Assembly (NCBI RefSeq): GCF_003350325.1
Contig: NZ_QLYZ01000008.1
Coordinates: 1 to 64,000, forward strand
Source: Vibrio rhodolitus
GTDB lineage: Bacteria; Pseudomonadota; Gammaproteobacteria; Enterobacterales; Vibrionaceae
Length of the DNA: 64,000 nucleotides
Direction of reading: 5' to 3'
Shown: in pieces, positions 29,168 through 39,522 of the stretch
How the letters are laid out: every line of letters starts with the position of its first letter
How positions within the stretch are numbered: the stretch's first letter is position 1
The notes under the pieces: generated by a model
Database searches by the model: none
What the model saw: only the letters and a program-made list of their open reading frames with translations
Told to the model about the DNA's origin: nothing
Translations under genes and position numbers: made by a program

Positions 29168-31369
29168 CTAGCTTAAATCTTGCGGTTCAATGTCTAGCGA
29201 CCAGCGTACCTTTTTGCTATTAGGCAATAACTCAATAGCCGGTTTGGCACTCGCGAGCAATCGCTGCATTAAAGGACGAGTTTGCGTTTGCAATAATAAT
29301 TGCCAACGATATTTACCCGCTTTTTTTGCCAATGGTGCTGGCGTCGGTCCTAATACTTGGCAGCTATCATCAAACAATGGATGTGCCTCTAGGGTATAGC
29401 GTACCTGACGCATAAACTCTTCGACTAAATCACTGCTGTTAGCTTCGGCGCGAAACAGCGTGAGAAAAGTATAGGGCGGCAACATAGCAAACTTTCTTTC
29501 TTGTAAGGCAGTTTGCGCAAAGTGGCGATAACTGTGATTAAGCAAAGCTTGCAGCAAGGTATGCTCTGGATGATGAGTCTGTAATATCACCTCACCAGGC
29601 TTACTTGCGCGCCCCGCACGACCAGCAACTTGAATAAACAGCTGAGCCAAACGCTCTGATGCTCTAAAGTCACTACTGTACAGTGAACCATCAACATCCA
29701 GCAATGCGACTAAAGTGACATCTGGGAAATGGTGGCCTTTGGCGAGCATCTGCGTACCAATCAGAATTTGGTATTCCCCTTTACGAATTGCCGTCAGAGC
29801 ACTCTCTAAACTGCCCTTTCGACGCGTACTGTCACGGTCAATACGAATCGCTTTATAATCAGGAAATAGAGTATGCAGTTGCGCCTCGAGTTGTTCCGTG
29901 CCGACACCGACTGTGACTAAATTAGTTGAGCCACAGCCGTGACACTGATGAATAATCGGCTGCTGCGAACCACAGTGGTGACAACGGATCTCATTGCTGT
30001 ACTGGTGATAGGTATAGTAAGCATCGCAGCGTTTGCATTCCGCAATCCAGCCACACTCATGGCACATCAAGGCTGGTGAAAACCCGCGACGGTTTAGAAA
30101 CAGCATCACTTGGTTACCCGCACTCAAATGTCTGCGCATCTCGGCAATTAATGGCGCCGACAAGCCACTTTCTAAATAGAGACCTTTAACATCAAGCACT
30201 TTGTTGGTGGTTGGCTTGGCATTGCCCGCGCGCTTAGACAGCTCCAAATGGTGATATTTACCACTTAATGCGTTGTGCAAAGTCTCTAACGCGGGCGTTG
30301 CAGAGCCCAATACAATCGGGATCTGCTCCTTATTAGCGCGCATCACGGCCACATCTCGAGCATGGTAGCGCAAAGTATCTTGCTGTTTGTATGAGCTGTC
30401 ATGCTCTTCATCAACAATGATAATGCCAAGGTCGGTAAAGGGAGTAAGCAGCGCCGAACGAGTGCCAATCACAATCCCTGCAGCTTTATCGCGCGCGCTA
30501 AGCCAAGCGTTAAGACGCTCAGTTTCATTTAGCCCGGAGTGAATAACTTCCACAGGGACAGTAAAACGCTGACGAAAACGGTTGATGGTTTGTGGCGTTA
30601 AACCAATTTCGGGCACCAGCACTAAAGCTTGCTTGCCCTTTTCTAGTACTGGTTTGATTAGATTTAGGTACACTTCGGTTTTACCCGACCCTGTTACCCC
30701 TTCGAGCAAGTAGCAGCCAAAGCCTTGCATGCTGTTGACACTGGCAATTGCCACTGCCTGTTCATGATTGAGCTTCGGCTTATCCACTTCAGCCTCAACC
30801 GACGTACTCCAAGCTTTGATCACTGGTTTCTTTTCTAGCGACTCTACCCAGCCTTTTTCTTGGAGTGTTTTTAGCGTGGTCCCAGATATATCTTGGTCGA
30901 GCAATTGCTGATGCGAAACCGCGCCGTATTCCAGCGCCCGCATCGCACTCTCTTGTTTTACTGCGCGCCCTAAACCAAGCATCAGCTGATTTTTACCCGC
31001 TTCGGTTAACTGCCATTCGACCAAAGTAGAGAAATCCGCAGGCTTTCCTTTGCGCAAAGCCGATGGCATCGCGTTCGCGAGAGTGTCACCTAATGGATAT
31101 TGATAGAATTGACTGCACCACTTAAGCAACTGGTACAAAGACTCGGACCAAACTGGTTGACTATCTAATACCTGCTTTATCGGCTTAAGCTGCGTTTGAT
31201 TAAAATCCGAATGATTGGTTAATTCGGTGACAATACCAATCAAGGTTTTCGGACCAAAAGGAACAGACACGCGCCCACCAATCACAGGGAAAAGGTGGCT
31301 TGGGATCAAGTAATCGAATTGCTTATCTAAGGGAACTGGCAATGCCACCCGAGCAATGGTAGGACGCAT
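29168..31369 (-). CDS. priA: Primosomal replication protein N' (PriA helicase)
   Basis: PriA recognises stalled forks and reloads the replisome. The 733 residues begin with the 3'-DNA-end binding domain, then a superfamily 2 helicase core with Walker A GVTGSGKT at 224-231 and DEEH at 320-323. Between the two helicase lobes lies the zinc-binding region with paired cysteines (CHECGWIAECKRCDAYYT near 440, CHHCGS and CHGCGS near 465-480). The gene is divergent from rpmE and precedes cytR on the same strand after a gap of about 285 bases. Confidence 0.97.
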   Translation of the reverse strand: MRPTIARVALPVPLDKQFDYLIPSHLFPVIGGRVSVPFGPKTLIGIVTELTNHSDFNQTQLKPIKQVLDSQPVWSESLYQLLKWCSQFYQYPLGDTLANAMPSALRKGKPADFSTLVEWQLTEAGKNQLMLGLGRAVKQESAMRALEYGAVSHQQLLDQDISGTTLKTLQEKGWVESLEKKPVIKAWSTSVEAEVDKPKLNHEQAVAIASVNSMQGFGCYLLEGVTGSGKTEVYLNLIKPVLEKGKQALVLVPEIGLTPQTINRFRQRFTVPVEVIHSGLNETERLNAWLSARDKAAGIVIGTRSALLTPFTDLGIIIVDEEHDSSYKQQDTLRYHARDVAVMRANKEQIPIVLGSATPALETLHNALSGKYHHLELSKRAGNAKPTTNKVLDVKGLYLESGLSAPLIAEMRRHLSAGNQVMLFLNRRGFSPALMCHECGWIAECKRCDAYYTYHQYSNEIRCHHCGSQQPIIHQCHGCGSTNLVTVGVGTEQLEAQLHTLFPDYKAIRIDRDSTRRKGSLESALTAIRKGEYQILIGTQMLAKGHHFPDVTLVALLDVDGSLYSSDFRASERLAQLFIQVAGRAGRASKPGEVILQTHHPEHTLLQALLNHSYRHFAQTALQERKFAMLPPYTFLTLFRAEANSSDLVEEFMRQVRYTLEAHPLFDDSCQVLGPTPAPLAKKAGKYRWQLLLQTQTRPLMQRLLASAKPAIELLPNSKKVRWSLDIEPQDLS

Positions 31370-31609
31370 AAAATAATTGCTAACACTTGTGAGTAAGAAA
31401 CCCGAATAAGTCTAAAGCAAAACGCTTAGCGATTCTATTTCCCTCTCAATTGCTCGTTAAAGCGCTGAACTCTGGCTAATGGTGAAAAAAGTAGCAATAA
31501 TTTAAGTAAATCTGTTGATCCTCATTAGCGGATTCATTACTATACTGCGCCTTAGCATTATGGCTTGGAGATTTATTCACCAAGCGGTGATGTGAGCTTT
31601 TTATTAACT

Positions 31610-31665
31610 ACGTGTGGTGTCCGGCTTAGAATCGGATGGCGACACGGCCTATTTGAGGTTTTCCC
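31610..31665 (+). promoter_or_regulatory. Candidate L31 leader structure upstream of rpmE
   Basis: GTGTC (31617-31621) pairs with GACAC (31641-31645), and inside it CCG pairs with CGG, forming a small structured element about 20 bases before the rpmE start. L31 leader motifs are known in gammaproteobacteria and L31 regulates its own translation. Assignment here is by position and shape only. Confidence 0.35.
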
Positions 31666-31887
31666 ATGAAAGTTGGTATTCACCCAGAATACAAAGCAGT
31701 ACAAGCTACTTGCTCTTGCGGTAACTCTTTCGAGTTCAACTCTACTCTAGGTAAAGAGTCAATCCACCTAGACGTATGTGACAAGTGCCACCCATTCTAC
31801 ACTGGTAAGCAACGTATCGTTGATACAGGCGGCCGTGTTGATCGCTTCAACAAGCGTTTCGGTGCTCTATCAAGCGGCAAGAAGTAA
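31666..31887 (+). CDS. rpmE: 50S ribosomal protein L31
   Basis: L31 bridges the ribosomal subunits. The 73 residues include the zinc-type cysteines (CSCGN near 16-18, CDKC near 37-40), so this is the zinc-binding C+ form rather than the zinc-free YkgM form. The ATG follows TGAGGTTTTCCC. It is a single gene, divergent from priA, with a strong terminator and a structured leader. Confidence 0.97.
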   Translation: MKVGIHPEYKAVQATCSCGNSFEFNSTLGKESIHLDVCDKCHPFYTGKQRIVDTGGRVDRFNKRFGALSSGKK

Positions 31888-31910
31888 TTACTACTTTTTT
31901 ACCGATTATA

Positions 31911-31936
31911 AAAAGGACGCTCAGGCGTCCTTTTTT
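31911..31936 (+). terminator. Intrinsic terminator after rpmE
   Basis: GGACGC, loop TCAG, GCGTCC, then six T. Confidence 0.9.
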
Positions 31937-32135
31937 CTTACCTGCCATTTACCTCTTTCCTTCTCAATCCCTCATCATTTACTTCTCATCTGCAAATTTG
32001 TGAGCTATCTGGTCTTATCAGATGCTCAAACCGACATAATGGTTACACCAATCGCATTCTTGCCTATGCAGCTTGACTTTACAGGTATAGAATAACTTTT
32101 GCTTAACAACCAACGATAACGAGAAACAAACCACC

Positions 32136-33410
32136 ATGTCAGATGACCAATCACAAGAATACACCGCCGAAGAACTGTTCCGTCAGCAAGCGCTTGATTA
32201 CCATGCCAACCCAGTGCCAGGTAAAATCTCCGTCGAGCTAACGAAACCTGCTGAAACCGCCAAAGATCTTGCCCTCGCATACAGCCCAGGTGTTGCCGAA
32301 CCTGTACGTGAGATCGCGCAAAACCCAGACAACGTCTATAAGTACACGTCAAAGGGTAATATGGTCGCAGTGATCTCAAACGGTACAGCAATTCTTGGTT
32401 TGGGTAACTTAGGTCCTCTGGCTTCTAAACCGGTAATGGAAGGTAAGTCGCTGCTGTTTAAACGCTTTGCGGGTCTAGACTCGATTGATATCGAGGTAAA
32501 ACACCGCACTATCGAAGAGTTTGTCGATACAGTCGCCAATATCGCTGATACCTTTGGCGGTATTAACCTTGAAGATATTAAAGCTCCAGACTGCTTTGAA
32601 ATTGAGAAGCAGTTGATTGAACGTTGTGACGTGCCGGTTTTCCACGATGACCAGCACGGTACCGCGATTGTTACGGCAGCTGGCATGCTCAATGCGATTG
32701 AACTGCAAGGCAAGAAGCTAGAAGAAGCAACCATTGTTTGTCTTGGCGCAGGCGCTGCCGCAGTGGCGTGTATGGAACTGCTGATCAAGTGCGGTGCAAT
32801 GCGTGAAAAAATCTACATGCTTGACCGTAAAGGTGTGATCCACACTCGCCGTGATGATTTGAACGAATACAAAAAACTATTTGCCAATAACACTGACAAA
32901 CGCACGCTAGAAGATGTGATTGAAGGTGCGGATATTTTCTTAGGCGTATCGGGTCCTAATCTGCTACCACCAGAAGATCTCAAGTTAATGGCAGACAAAC
33001 CAATCGTGTTTGCTTGTTCAAACCCAGATCCGGAAATCAAACCGGAATTGGCACATCAAGTACGTGATGATTTGATTATGGGTACCGGTCGCAGTGATTA
33101 CCCGAACCAAGTTAACAACGTTCTATGTTTCCCATTTATCTTCCGTGGTGCATTAGATGTGCGTGCAAGCGAAATTAATGATGAGATGAAGCTTGCAGCG
33201 GTAGAAGCAATTCGCCAACTAGCCAAAGAGCCAGTGCCAGCCGAAGTACTTAAAGCTGCTGGGGTTGAAACGCTAGAGTTTGGCGCGCAGTACATTATTC
33301 CAAAACCAATGGATCACCGCTTACTGCCACGCGTAGCAAAAGCGGTAGCGCAAGCTGCAGTTGATTCTGGTGTAGCGCGTATTGAGATGCCTGAGGGGTA
33401 TATGGCGTAG
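32136..33410 (+). CDS. Malic enzyme, short form
   Basis: It oxidatively decarboxylates malate to pyruvate. The 424-residue protein carries the malic-enzyme N-domain (AYSPGVAEPVREI near 49, the metal/substrate segment VFHDDQHGTAIV near 165) and an NAD(P)-binding GAGAAAVAC near 203. It ends before the phosphotransacetylase-like domain present in the long MaeB enzymes, so it is a free-standing malic enzyme core. Whether NAD or NADP is preferred cannot be told from the sequence. Its stop codon abuts a patch of palindromic repeats. Confidence 0.93.
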   Translation: MSDDQSQEYTAEELFRQQALDYHANPVPGKISVELTKPAETAKDLALAYSPGVAEPVREIAQNPDNVYKYTSKGNMVAVISNGTAILGLGNLGPLASKPVMEGKSLLFKRFAGLDSIDIEVKHRTIEEFVDTVANIADTFGGINLEDIKAPDCFEIEKQLIERCDVPVFHDDQHGTAIVTAAGMLNAIELQGKKLEEATIVCLGAGAAAVACMELLIKCGAMREKIYMLDRKGVIHTRRDDLNEYKKLFANNTDKRTLEDVIEGADIFLGVSGPNLLPPEDLKLMADKPIVFACSNPDPEIKPELAHQVRDDLIMGTGRSDYPNQVNNVLCFPFIFRGALDVRASEINDEMKLAAVEAIRQLAKEPVPAEVLKAAGVETLEFGAQYIIPKPMDHRLLPRVAKAVAQAAVDSGVARIEMPEGYMA

Positions 33411-33502
33411 CGGAACGCTGCGCTACGGATGCGGGATTACGGAACGCCTCGTGAAAACGAGGCTTACGGAAGTGGGAACGTTCGGCTTCGCCTCTCTACG
33501 GA
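33411..33502. repeat. Array of three short palindromic repeat units
   Basis: Three units each begin GGAACG and end TACGG: 33411-33429, 33439-33470 and 33474-33502. The middle one has a clear GCCTCGT/ACGAGGC hairpin with a GAAA loop. The first starts at the base right after the malic enzyme stop. Confidence 0.65.
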
Positions 33503-33512
33503 TATACCTTAC

Positions 33513-33615
33513 TTTGTCATCCTCTAGAGTGAGGAACGAACGTGTTAGGGCTCTCTGGTTTAATCTAGAAAAACAGGATTCCCTACTCGCGCTACGCGCT
33601 CTATGGAATGACAAA
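33513..33615. repeat. Palindromic repeat with MITE-like terminal inverted repeats
   Basis: The 103-base element has ends TTTGTCATCCTCTAGAG and, inverted, TTTGTCATTCCATAGAG (14 of 17 identical). Inner arms are also imperfectly complementary, so it could fold as one long hairpin. It has no coding capacity. Confidence 0.6.
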
Positions 33616-33718
33616 TTGAGGCATTAGCGATCTACGATATGGCAAATGTGGTATCGGCGATCTACGAAATGAATGGTGGCTAGTCTCAGATCTAAAATCT
33701 CGGCTCTCATCTCTTGAA

Positions 33719-33758
33719 ACAAAAAACCGCAGCCAGTTAACTGCGGTTTTTTTATGTT
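33719..33758. terminator. Bidirectional terminator between the malic enzyme gene and metJ
   Basis: AAACCGCAG and CTGCGGTTT pair around CCAGTTAA, with A and T runs on either side; it serves the two convergent genes. Confidence 0.85.
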
Positions 33759-33819
33759 CGGGTTTTCTCGCCATCTGAACTGGTGCTTTAATTCAGATGC
33801 AAGGAGAATACGCTAACAA

Positions 33820-34137
33820 TTATTCATCGAATGCTTCAAATTCGATGCCCATTTCCGTCATCAGCTGCTTAGCTTCTGTAGGAATATCATCTGGACGATC
33901 TTTACGTAAGTCTTCGTCTGTTGGCAACGGTTGACCTGTGTAAGCATGCAAAAATGCTTCGCATAGCAGTTCACTGTTCGTTGCATGGCGTAGGTTATTA
34001 ATCTGACGGCGTGTACGCTCATCGGTTAATACCTTTAATACTTTCAATGGAATTGAAACAGTAATCTTTTTTACTTGTTCGCTTTTCTTTCCATGCTCAG
34101 CGTATGGGCTAATGTATTCGCCATTCCAGTCTGCCAT
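33820..34137 (-). CDS. metJ: Methionine repressor MetJ
   Basis: MetJ is the ribbon-helix-helix repressor of methionine genes with S-adenosylmethionine as co-repressor. The 105 residues match the family. The DNA-binding beta strand is around [15 protein letters not shown] near 24, followed by [20 protein letters not shown], which contains the AdoMet-contacting helix. It is divergent from metB; four Met boxes in the gap would repress both directions, including its own gene. Confidence 0.97.
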   Translation of the reverse strand: MADWNGEYISPYAEHGKKSEQVKKITVSIPLKVLKVLTDERTRRQINNLRHATNSELLCEAFLHAYTGQPLPTDEDLRKDRPDDIPTEAKQLMTEMGIEFEAFDE

Positions 34138-34210
34138 TGCGCACCTTCGTTATTGTTAGTCAGTAGTTTTTACAGAGTGTAATTTTAGCGGCTTTTAAGG
34201 CTACAAGCAA

Positions 34211-34242
34211 AGACATATAGACGTCTAGATGTGTTGACGTCT
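34211..34242. promoter_or_regulatory. Four tandem Met boxes (MetJ operator)
   Basis: Contiguous 8-bp boxes AGACATAT, AGACGTCT, AGATGTGT and TGACGTCT lie in phase between metJ and metB. The second is a perfect consensus. Confidence 0.88.
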
Positions 34243-34359
34243 CACAATAACAAAAGTAAAGTAGCGTGAATGGATTGTGAAAGTGATGTATCAAGACTGA
34301 TGGAGTAGATATATCGCATTCAAACTGACAAGTCACTATTGTTCTGGAAGGATACACTT

Positions 34360-35526
34360 ATGAGCACCCACAAGCCTGCTACGATTGCAGTTCGCACTGG
34401 CATCGAGTCTGATACTCAACACCATGCCGTGGTTCCACCGATTTATCTTTCTACTAACTATGGTTTTCCAGCGTTTGGCGATGTACCCAAGTATGATTAT
34501 ACCCGATCAGGTAACCCAAATCGCGGCTTGTTAGAGCAAACCTTATTTGAACTAGAATCTGGTAAAGGTGCGGTGATCACTAACTGTGGTACTTCCGCAT
34601 TAAACTTGTGGGCAACTACCTTTCTCGGACCAGATGATTTGATTGTTGCGCCGCATGATTGCTACGGCGGCAGCTATCGATTGTTTAATACCCGCGCGCA
34701 AAAGGGCGACTTCAAAGTTTTATTTGTTGACCAATCCGATCCCGCTGCGCTCGCTGAAGCGTTAGCGCAAAAACCAAAACTGGTGCTGGTTGAAACCCCT
34801 TCTAACCCGCTAGTGCGCGTGGTCGATATTGCGGCTTTATGTGAACAAGCCCATGCGGTTGATGCCTTAGTAGCTGTCGACAATACCTTTTTGACACCCG
34901 TGTTCCAAAAGCCACTAGAACTTGGTGCTGACTTTGTTATTCATTCCACCACCAAATACATCAACGGTCACTCTGATGTAATCGGCGGCGTAATCATCAC
35001 CAAAACTGAGCAACACGCAGAAGAGCTCGCTTGGTGGGGCAACTGCATTGGCGCGACGGGCACCCCATTTGATAGCTATATGACATTGCGTGGTCTACGC
35101 ACCTTGGGCGCACGTATGCGCGTGCATGAAGAAAGCTCTCGTGAGATCCTTAGCTATCTGCAAAATCACCAAGGTGTTGGCACAATTTACCACCCTAGTC
35201 TGCCGGAGCATCCTGGGCATGAGGTTGCGCTAAAACAGCAATCTGGCTTTGGCTCGATGCTCAGTTTCGAATTCGCTGGCAGTTTTGAGCAGCTTAAAAC
35301 TTTTGTTAGCGCGCTTAAGCTATTCTCTTTGGCTGAATCCCTTGGCGGTGTGGAAAGTTTAATTTGCCACCCAGCATCAATGACGCACCGAGCGATGGGT
35401 GAAGCCGCTTTAGCCGAAGCTGGCGTATCTCAACAGCTGCTGCGCCTTTCAGTTGGGCTGGAAGATGTACAAGATTTAATTAGCGATTTAGAGCAAGCCT
35501 TTAATGTGGCAGCGGAGGACAACTAA
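34360..35526 (+). CDS. metB: Cystathionine gamma-synthase
   Basis: MetB condenses an activated homoserine with cysteine to form cystathionine. It is a fold-type I PLP enzyme with the cofactor lysine in HSTTKYINGH near residue 198 and the family motifs YTRSGNPNR near 49 and DNTFLTP near 175. The start at MSTHKPATIA (34360) has AAGGA upstream; seven codons of open frame before it are rejected. The length is 388 residues. The stop is followed at once by metL, so the two form an operon under the Met boxes. Confidence 0.95.
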   Translation: MSTHKPATIAVRTGIESDTQHHAVVPPIYLSTNYGFPAFGDVPKYDYTRSGNPNRGLLEQTLFELESGKGAVITNCGTSALNLWATTFLGPDDLIVAPHDCYGGSYRLFNTRAQKGDFKVLFVDQSDPAALAEALAQKPKLVLVETPSNPLVRVVDIAALCEQAHAVDALVAVDNTFLTPVFQKPLELGADFVIHSTTKYINGHSDVIGGVIITKTEQHAEELAWWGNCIGATGTPFDSYMTLRGLRTLGARMRVHEESSREILSYLQNHQGVGTIYHPSLPEHPGHEVALKQQSGFGSMLSFEFAGSFEQLKTFVSALKLFSLAESLGGVESLICHPASMTHRAMGEAALAEAGVSQQLLRLSVGLEDVQDLISDLEQAFNVAAEDN

Positions 35527-37938
35527 ATGAGCGTGGAAAGACAGCTGCATAAGTTTGGTGGCAGCAGTTTAGCAAATCCAGAATGCTACCGCCGCGTGGT
35601 CAATATTCTTAAAGAATACTCGCAGCAAGACGATTTGATTGTGGTCTCCGCAGCCGGCAAAACCACCAACAAGCTGATCGAGTTTATCGATGGCTTACAC
35701 AAAGATGGTCGCCTTGCCCATGAAGCGCTACAGGAATTAAAAAAGTTCCAGACGGATTTAATCGAGCAACTGCTTGATGATGAGAGCAAAGAGCCGTTAC
35801 TTGCTCAACTGAATGATGAATTTAAATTACTTGGTGAGCTGACTGCGCCACTGAGTGAAACCGAGCAAGCGTGTGTATTAGGTCATGGCGAAAGCTGGTC
35901 TTCACGCCTGCTTGCTGCCCTACTTAACCAAAATAAGCTGCCTTCTCGCGCCCAAGACTCGCGCGTATTTCTGCGTGCTGAAGCAGGCACACAACCTGAA
36001 GTTGACCGCGGCGCTTCTTACCCACTACTCAAAGAAGTTCTCGCGCAACATGCTCATCACCGCGTGGTGATCACCGGCTTTATGGCGCAAGACAAACAAG
36101 GCAAAACTGTGCTGCTGGGTCGTAATGGTTCTGACTACTCAGCAACCGTGATTGGCGCACTCGCTCAAGTCTCTCGCGTGACCATTTGGAGTGATGTGGC
36201 AGGGGTTTACAGCGCAGACCCACGTCTGGTCGCTGATGCTTGCTTACTACCACTGCTTCGCCTTGATGAAGCCAGTGAACTTGCTCGTCTTGCTGCGCCT
36301 GTATTGCATAGCCGCACCTTGCAGCCTGTTGCGCAAAGCACCATGGATTGTCATTTACGTTGCAGCTACGAGCCTGAATCCGGCTCGACGCGCATTGAAC
36401 GTGTGTTGGCTTCTGGTCGCGGTGCGAAAATCATTTCTTCACTTGACGAAGTGTTAATGATTGAACTGCACTTCTCATCAGGGCACGACTTTTTACGTCT
36501 TTCTCAAGAGACGTTAGCTGGCTTAACCCGTGCGCAGCTCGAACCTTTGGCGTATGAAGCGCAAGATGATCAGCATTGCCTGCGTCTCACCTATACCGCA
36601 GAAATTGCCGGTGGCGCACTGAGTCATCTGCAAGATCGTGCCATCGAAGCCGAGATTAAGCTCAAAGAGGGCTATTCGATGGTGGCAGCGGTTGGCGCAG
36701 GGGTAACCAAAAACCCGAACCACTGTTATGGCTTCTACCAACAGCTGAAAAGCGCCCCGGTCGAGTTTATTTGCGAATCCGCCTCTGGGTTAAGTTTGGT
36801 TGCTGTCCTGCGTAAAACCGAGACCGATACGCTGGTGCAAGGGGTGCATAACCAACTGTTTCAAGCACAAAAGCGCGTCGCGATTGCCCTATGTGGTAAA
36901 GGCAACATCGGCAGCAGTTGGCTCAACCTATTTGCAGAGCAAAAGCTAGAGCTAGAAAAGCGTCGCGGGATGAACTTTGAGTTGGTGGCGATCATTGATA
37001 GCCAAACCTATTGGTTTGACGCCGATGGAATCGGTGCATCACAAGCCAATCAGCGTTTTGATGCCGAAGCGGTTGAATACCAACCTGGTGAGTGGATCAG
37101 ACGTTTAGGCGCGATTCAAGGCTATGATGATGCGGTGGTATTAGATGTCACTGCCAGCCATGAACTGGCCGAGCGTTACGTCGAAATTGCCGAACAAGGG
37201 ATGCACCTGATCTCAGCCAACAAAGTAGCAGGTTCGGCATCCAGTGAGTACTACTATCAAGTGCAAGATGCATTTGCCAAAATTAATCGCCACTGGCTAT
37301 ATAACGCCACCGTGGGGGCGGGTTTACCAATCAATCACACCGTCAGAGATCTGCGTGAAAGTGGTGATGAGATTGTCGCCCTATCGGGAATTTTCTCTGG
37401 CACCTTATCTTGGCTATTTCAACAATATGATGGATCGGTTCCTTTTGCCGATCTGGTGGATTTAGCTTGGCAACAAGGTCTGACGGAGCCTGATCCGCGC
37501 AATGATCTGGATGGCTCAGATGTAATGCGTAAGCTGGTGATTTTGGCGCGAGAGTCCGGTTTGACGATTGAGCCAGGTGCTGTAAAAGTTGAAAGCTTAG
37601 TGCCCGAAGAGTTAGTCGATTTGCCATTGGATGATTTTTTAGACAATGGGCATATTCTCAGCGAGATTTTGGCGGAGCGTTTAAGCAAAGCACAACGCGA
37701 AGATAAAGTGCTGCGCTATGTGGCGCGCTTAGAGAAAAATGGCAAAGCGACCGTTGGTGTTGAAGCGCTTACCCGTGAGCATGCACTGGCCAACCTACTG
37801 CCATGTGACAACATCTTTGCCATTGAGAGTAAGTGGTATAAAGACAACCCACTCGTGATACGCGGACCAGGCGCGGGGCGAGAGGTCACTGCGGGCGCAA
37901 TCCAATCTGACTTAAACTTGCTTTCTAGTCAGCTTTGA
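35527..37938 (+). CDS. metL: Bifunctional aspartokinase II / homoserine dehydrogenase II
   Basis: It catalyses the first and third steps from aspartate to homoserine, for methionine. The N-terminal aspartokinase has HKFGGSSLANPE near residue 8 and GRNGSDYSAT near 198. The C-terminal homoserine dehydrogenase has ALCGKGNIGSSW near 457 and ISANKVAGS near 558, followed by LSGIFSGTLSW. The 803 residues match MetL. The middle part has poorly conserved regulatory modules, consistent with a repression-controlled rather than feedback-inhibited enzyme. It starts directly after the metB stop. Confidence 0.95.
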   Translation: MSVERQLHKFGGSSLANPECYRRVVNILKEYSQQDDLIVVSAAGKTTNKLIEFIDGLHKDGRLAHEALQELKKFQTDLIEQLLDDESKEPLLAQLNDEFKLLGELTAPLSETEQACVLGHGESWSSRLLAALLNQNKLPSRAQDSRVFLRAEAGTQPEVDRGASYPLLKEVLAQHAHHRVVITGFMAQDKQGKTVLLGRNGSDYSATVIGALAQVSRVTIWSDVAGVYSADPRLVADACLLPLLRLDEASELARLAAPVLHSRTLQPVAQSTMDCHLRCSYEPESGSTRIERVLASGRGAKIISSLDEVLMIELHFSSGHDFLRLSQETLAGLTRAQLEPLAYEAQDDQHCLRLTYTAEIAGGALSHLQDRAIEAEIKLKEGYSMVAAVGAGVTKNPNHCYGFYQQLKSAPVEFICESASGLSLVAVLRKTETDTLVQGVHNQLFQAQKRVAIALCGKGNIGSSWLNLFAEQKLELEKRRGMNFELVAIIDSQTYWFDADGIGASQANQRFDAEAVEYQPGEWIRRLGAIQGYDDAVVLDVTASHELAERYVEIAEQGMHLISANKVAGSASSEYYYQVQDAFAKINRHWLYNATVGAGLPINHTVRDLRESGDEIVALSGIFSGTLSWLFQQYDGSVPFADLVDLAWQQGLTEPDPRNDLDGSDVMRKLVILARESGLTIEPGAVKVESLVPEELVDLPLDDFLDNGHILSEILAERLSKAQREDKVLRYVARLEKNGKATVGVEALTREHALANLLPCDNIFAIESKWYKDNPLVIRGPGAGREVTAGAIQSDLNLLSSQL

Positions 37939-38080
37939 CCGAGGAACTGGGCGTGATGGGCAACTATCACGCCTTTTGTTTATTTATCACTCAGCCACTT
38001 AACTACCCACAACTTGAGATAGATTAATTATCTAGTTGAATAAAATTCATAATCACTTTGTTGACTTTAAACTCTATTCA

Positions 38081-39052
<972 letters not shown>

Positions 39053-39203
39053 CAATTCAGTCTTAAATATTGAACGTTTCTAAGGTCAGTGCTCGCTGGC
39101 CTTATTTGTTTACCGTTACAGTTTTCGATATCCGCTTTCGACCACCCATGATCCAAAAGCTATTTGCAATCATTTTTAAGTTCAGGTTCTGGTCTCTGGA
39201 TAA

Positions 39204-39230
39204 CAAAAAGGCCAACCTTTCGGTCAGCCT
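39204..39230 (-). terminator. Intrinsic terminator after zapB
   Basis: AGGCCAACC and GGTCAGCCT pair with G-U wobbles on the minus-strand transcript around a GAAA loop, followed by TTTTTG. Confidence 0.65.
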
Positions 39231-39231
39231 C

Positions 39232-39273
39232 TCTCAGCTCTCAGCTCTCAGCTCTCAGCTCTCAGCTCTCAGC
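39232..39273. repeat. Tandem repeat, 7-bp unit TCTCAGC, six copies
   Basis: Six perfect copies of TCTCAGC lie between the zapB stop codon and its terminator, so they are transcribed as GCTGAGA repeats in the zapB 3' untranslated region. Seven is not a multiple of three, and the tract is outside any gene. Confidence 0.9.
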
Positions 39274-39279
39274 AGTAGC

Positions 39280-39522
39280 TTATTCTACTTCATCCATTTT
39301 ACCTAGAAGGTTACGGATGCGGTCTTGCCATGCTGCGTGCTCTTGTTGCATTTGCTGAGATTTTTGCTCAAGCTCTTCACGGCTTGTGCGTAGTTCAGTT
39401 GCTTCAGCAGATAGCTTTTCTTTTTCTTCTTTAAGCTCTTCAACTTCCATTTGAAGAAGTGCGATTGTATCTACTGCAGTTTGAATTTTTGCTTCTAGTT
39501 TTTCTAGTACTTCAAAAGACAT
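39280..39522 (-). CDS. zapB: Cell division protein ZapB
   Basis: ZapB is a small cytoplasmic coiled-coil protein that links ZapA/FtsZ to MatP. The 80 residues form one continuous coiled coil rich in Glu, Lys and Leu ([20 protein letters not shown] at the start). It is divergent from glpX, the usual vibrio position. Confidence 0.92.
   Translation of the reverse strand: MSFEVLEKLEAKIQTAVDTIALLQMEVEELKEEKEKLSAEATELRTSREELEQKSQQMQQEHAAWQDRIRNLLGKMDEVE

Noticed and set aside
33382..33627. Open frame running from the end of the malic enzyme gene into the repeats
   Set aside because: It consists of palindromic repeat sequence and has no ribosome binding site or similarity.
39232..39273. Possible CRISPR-like repeat array
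   Set aside because: The 7-bp units are contiguous with no spacers and no cas genes are nearby; it is a simple tandem repeat.
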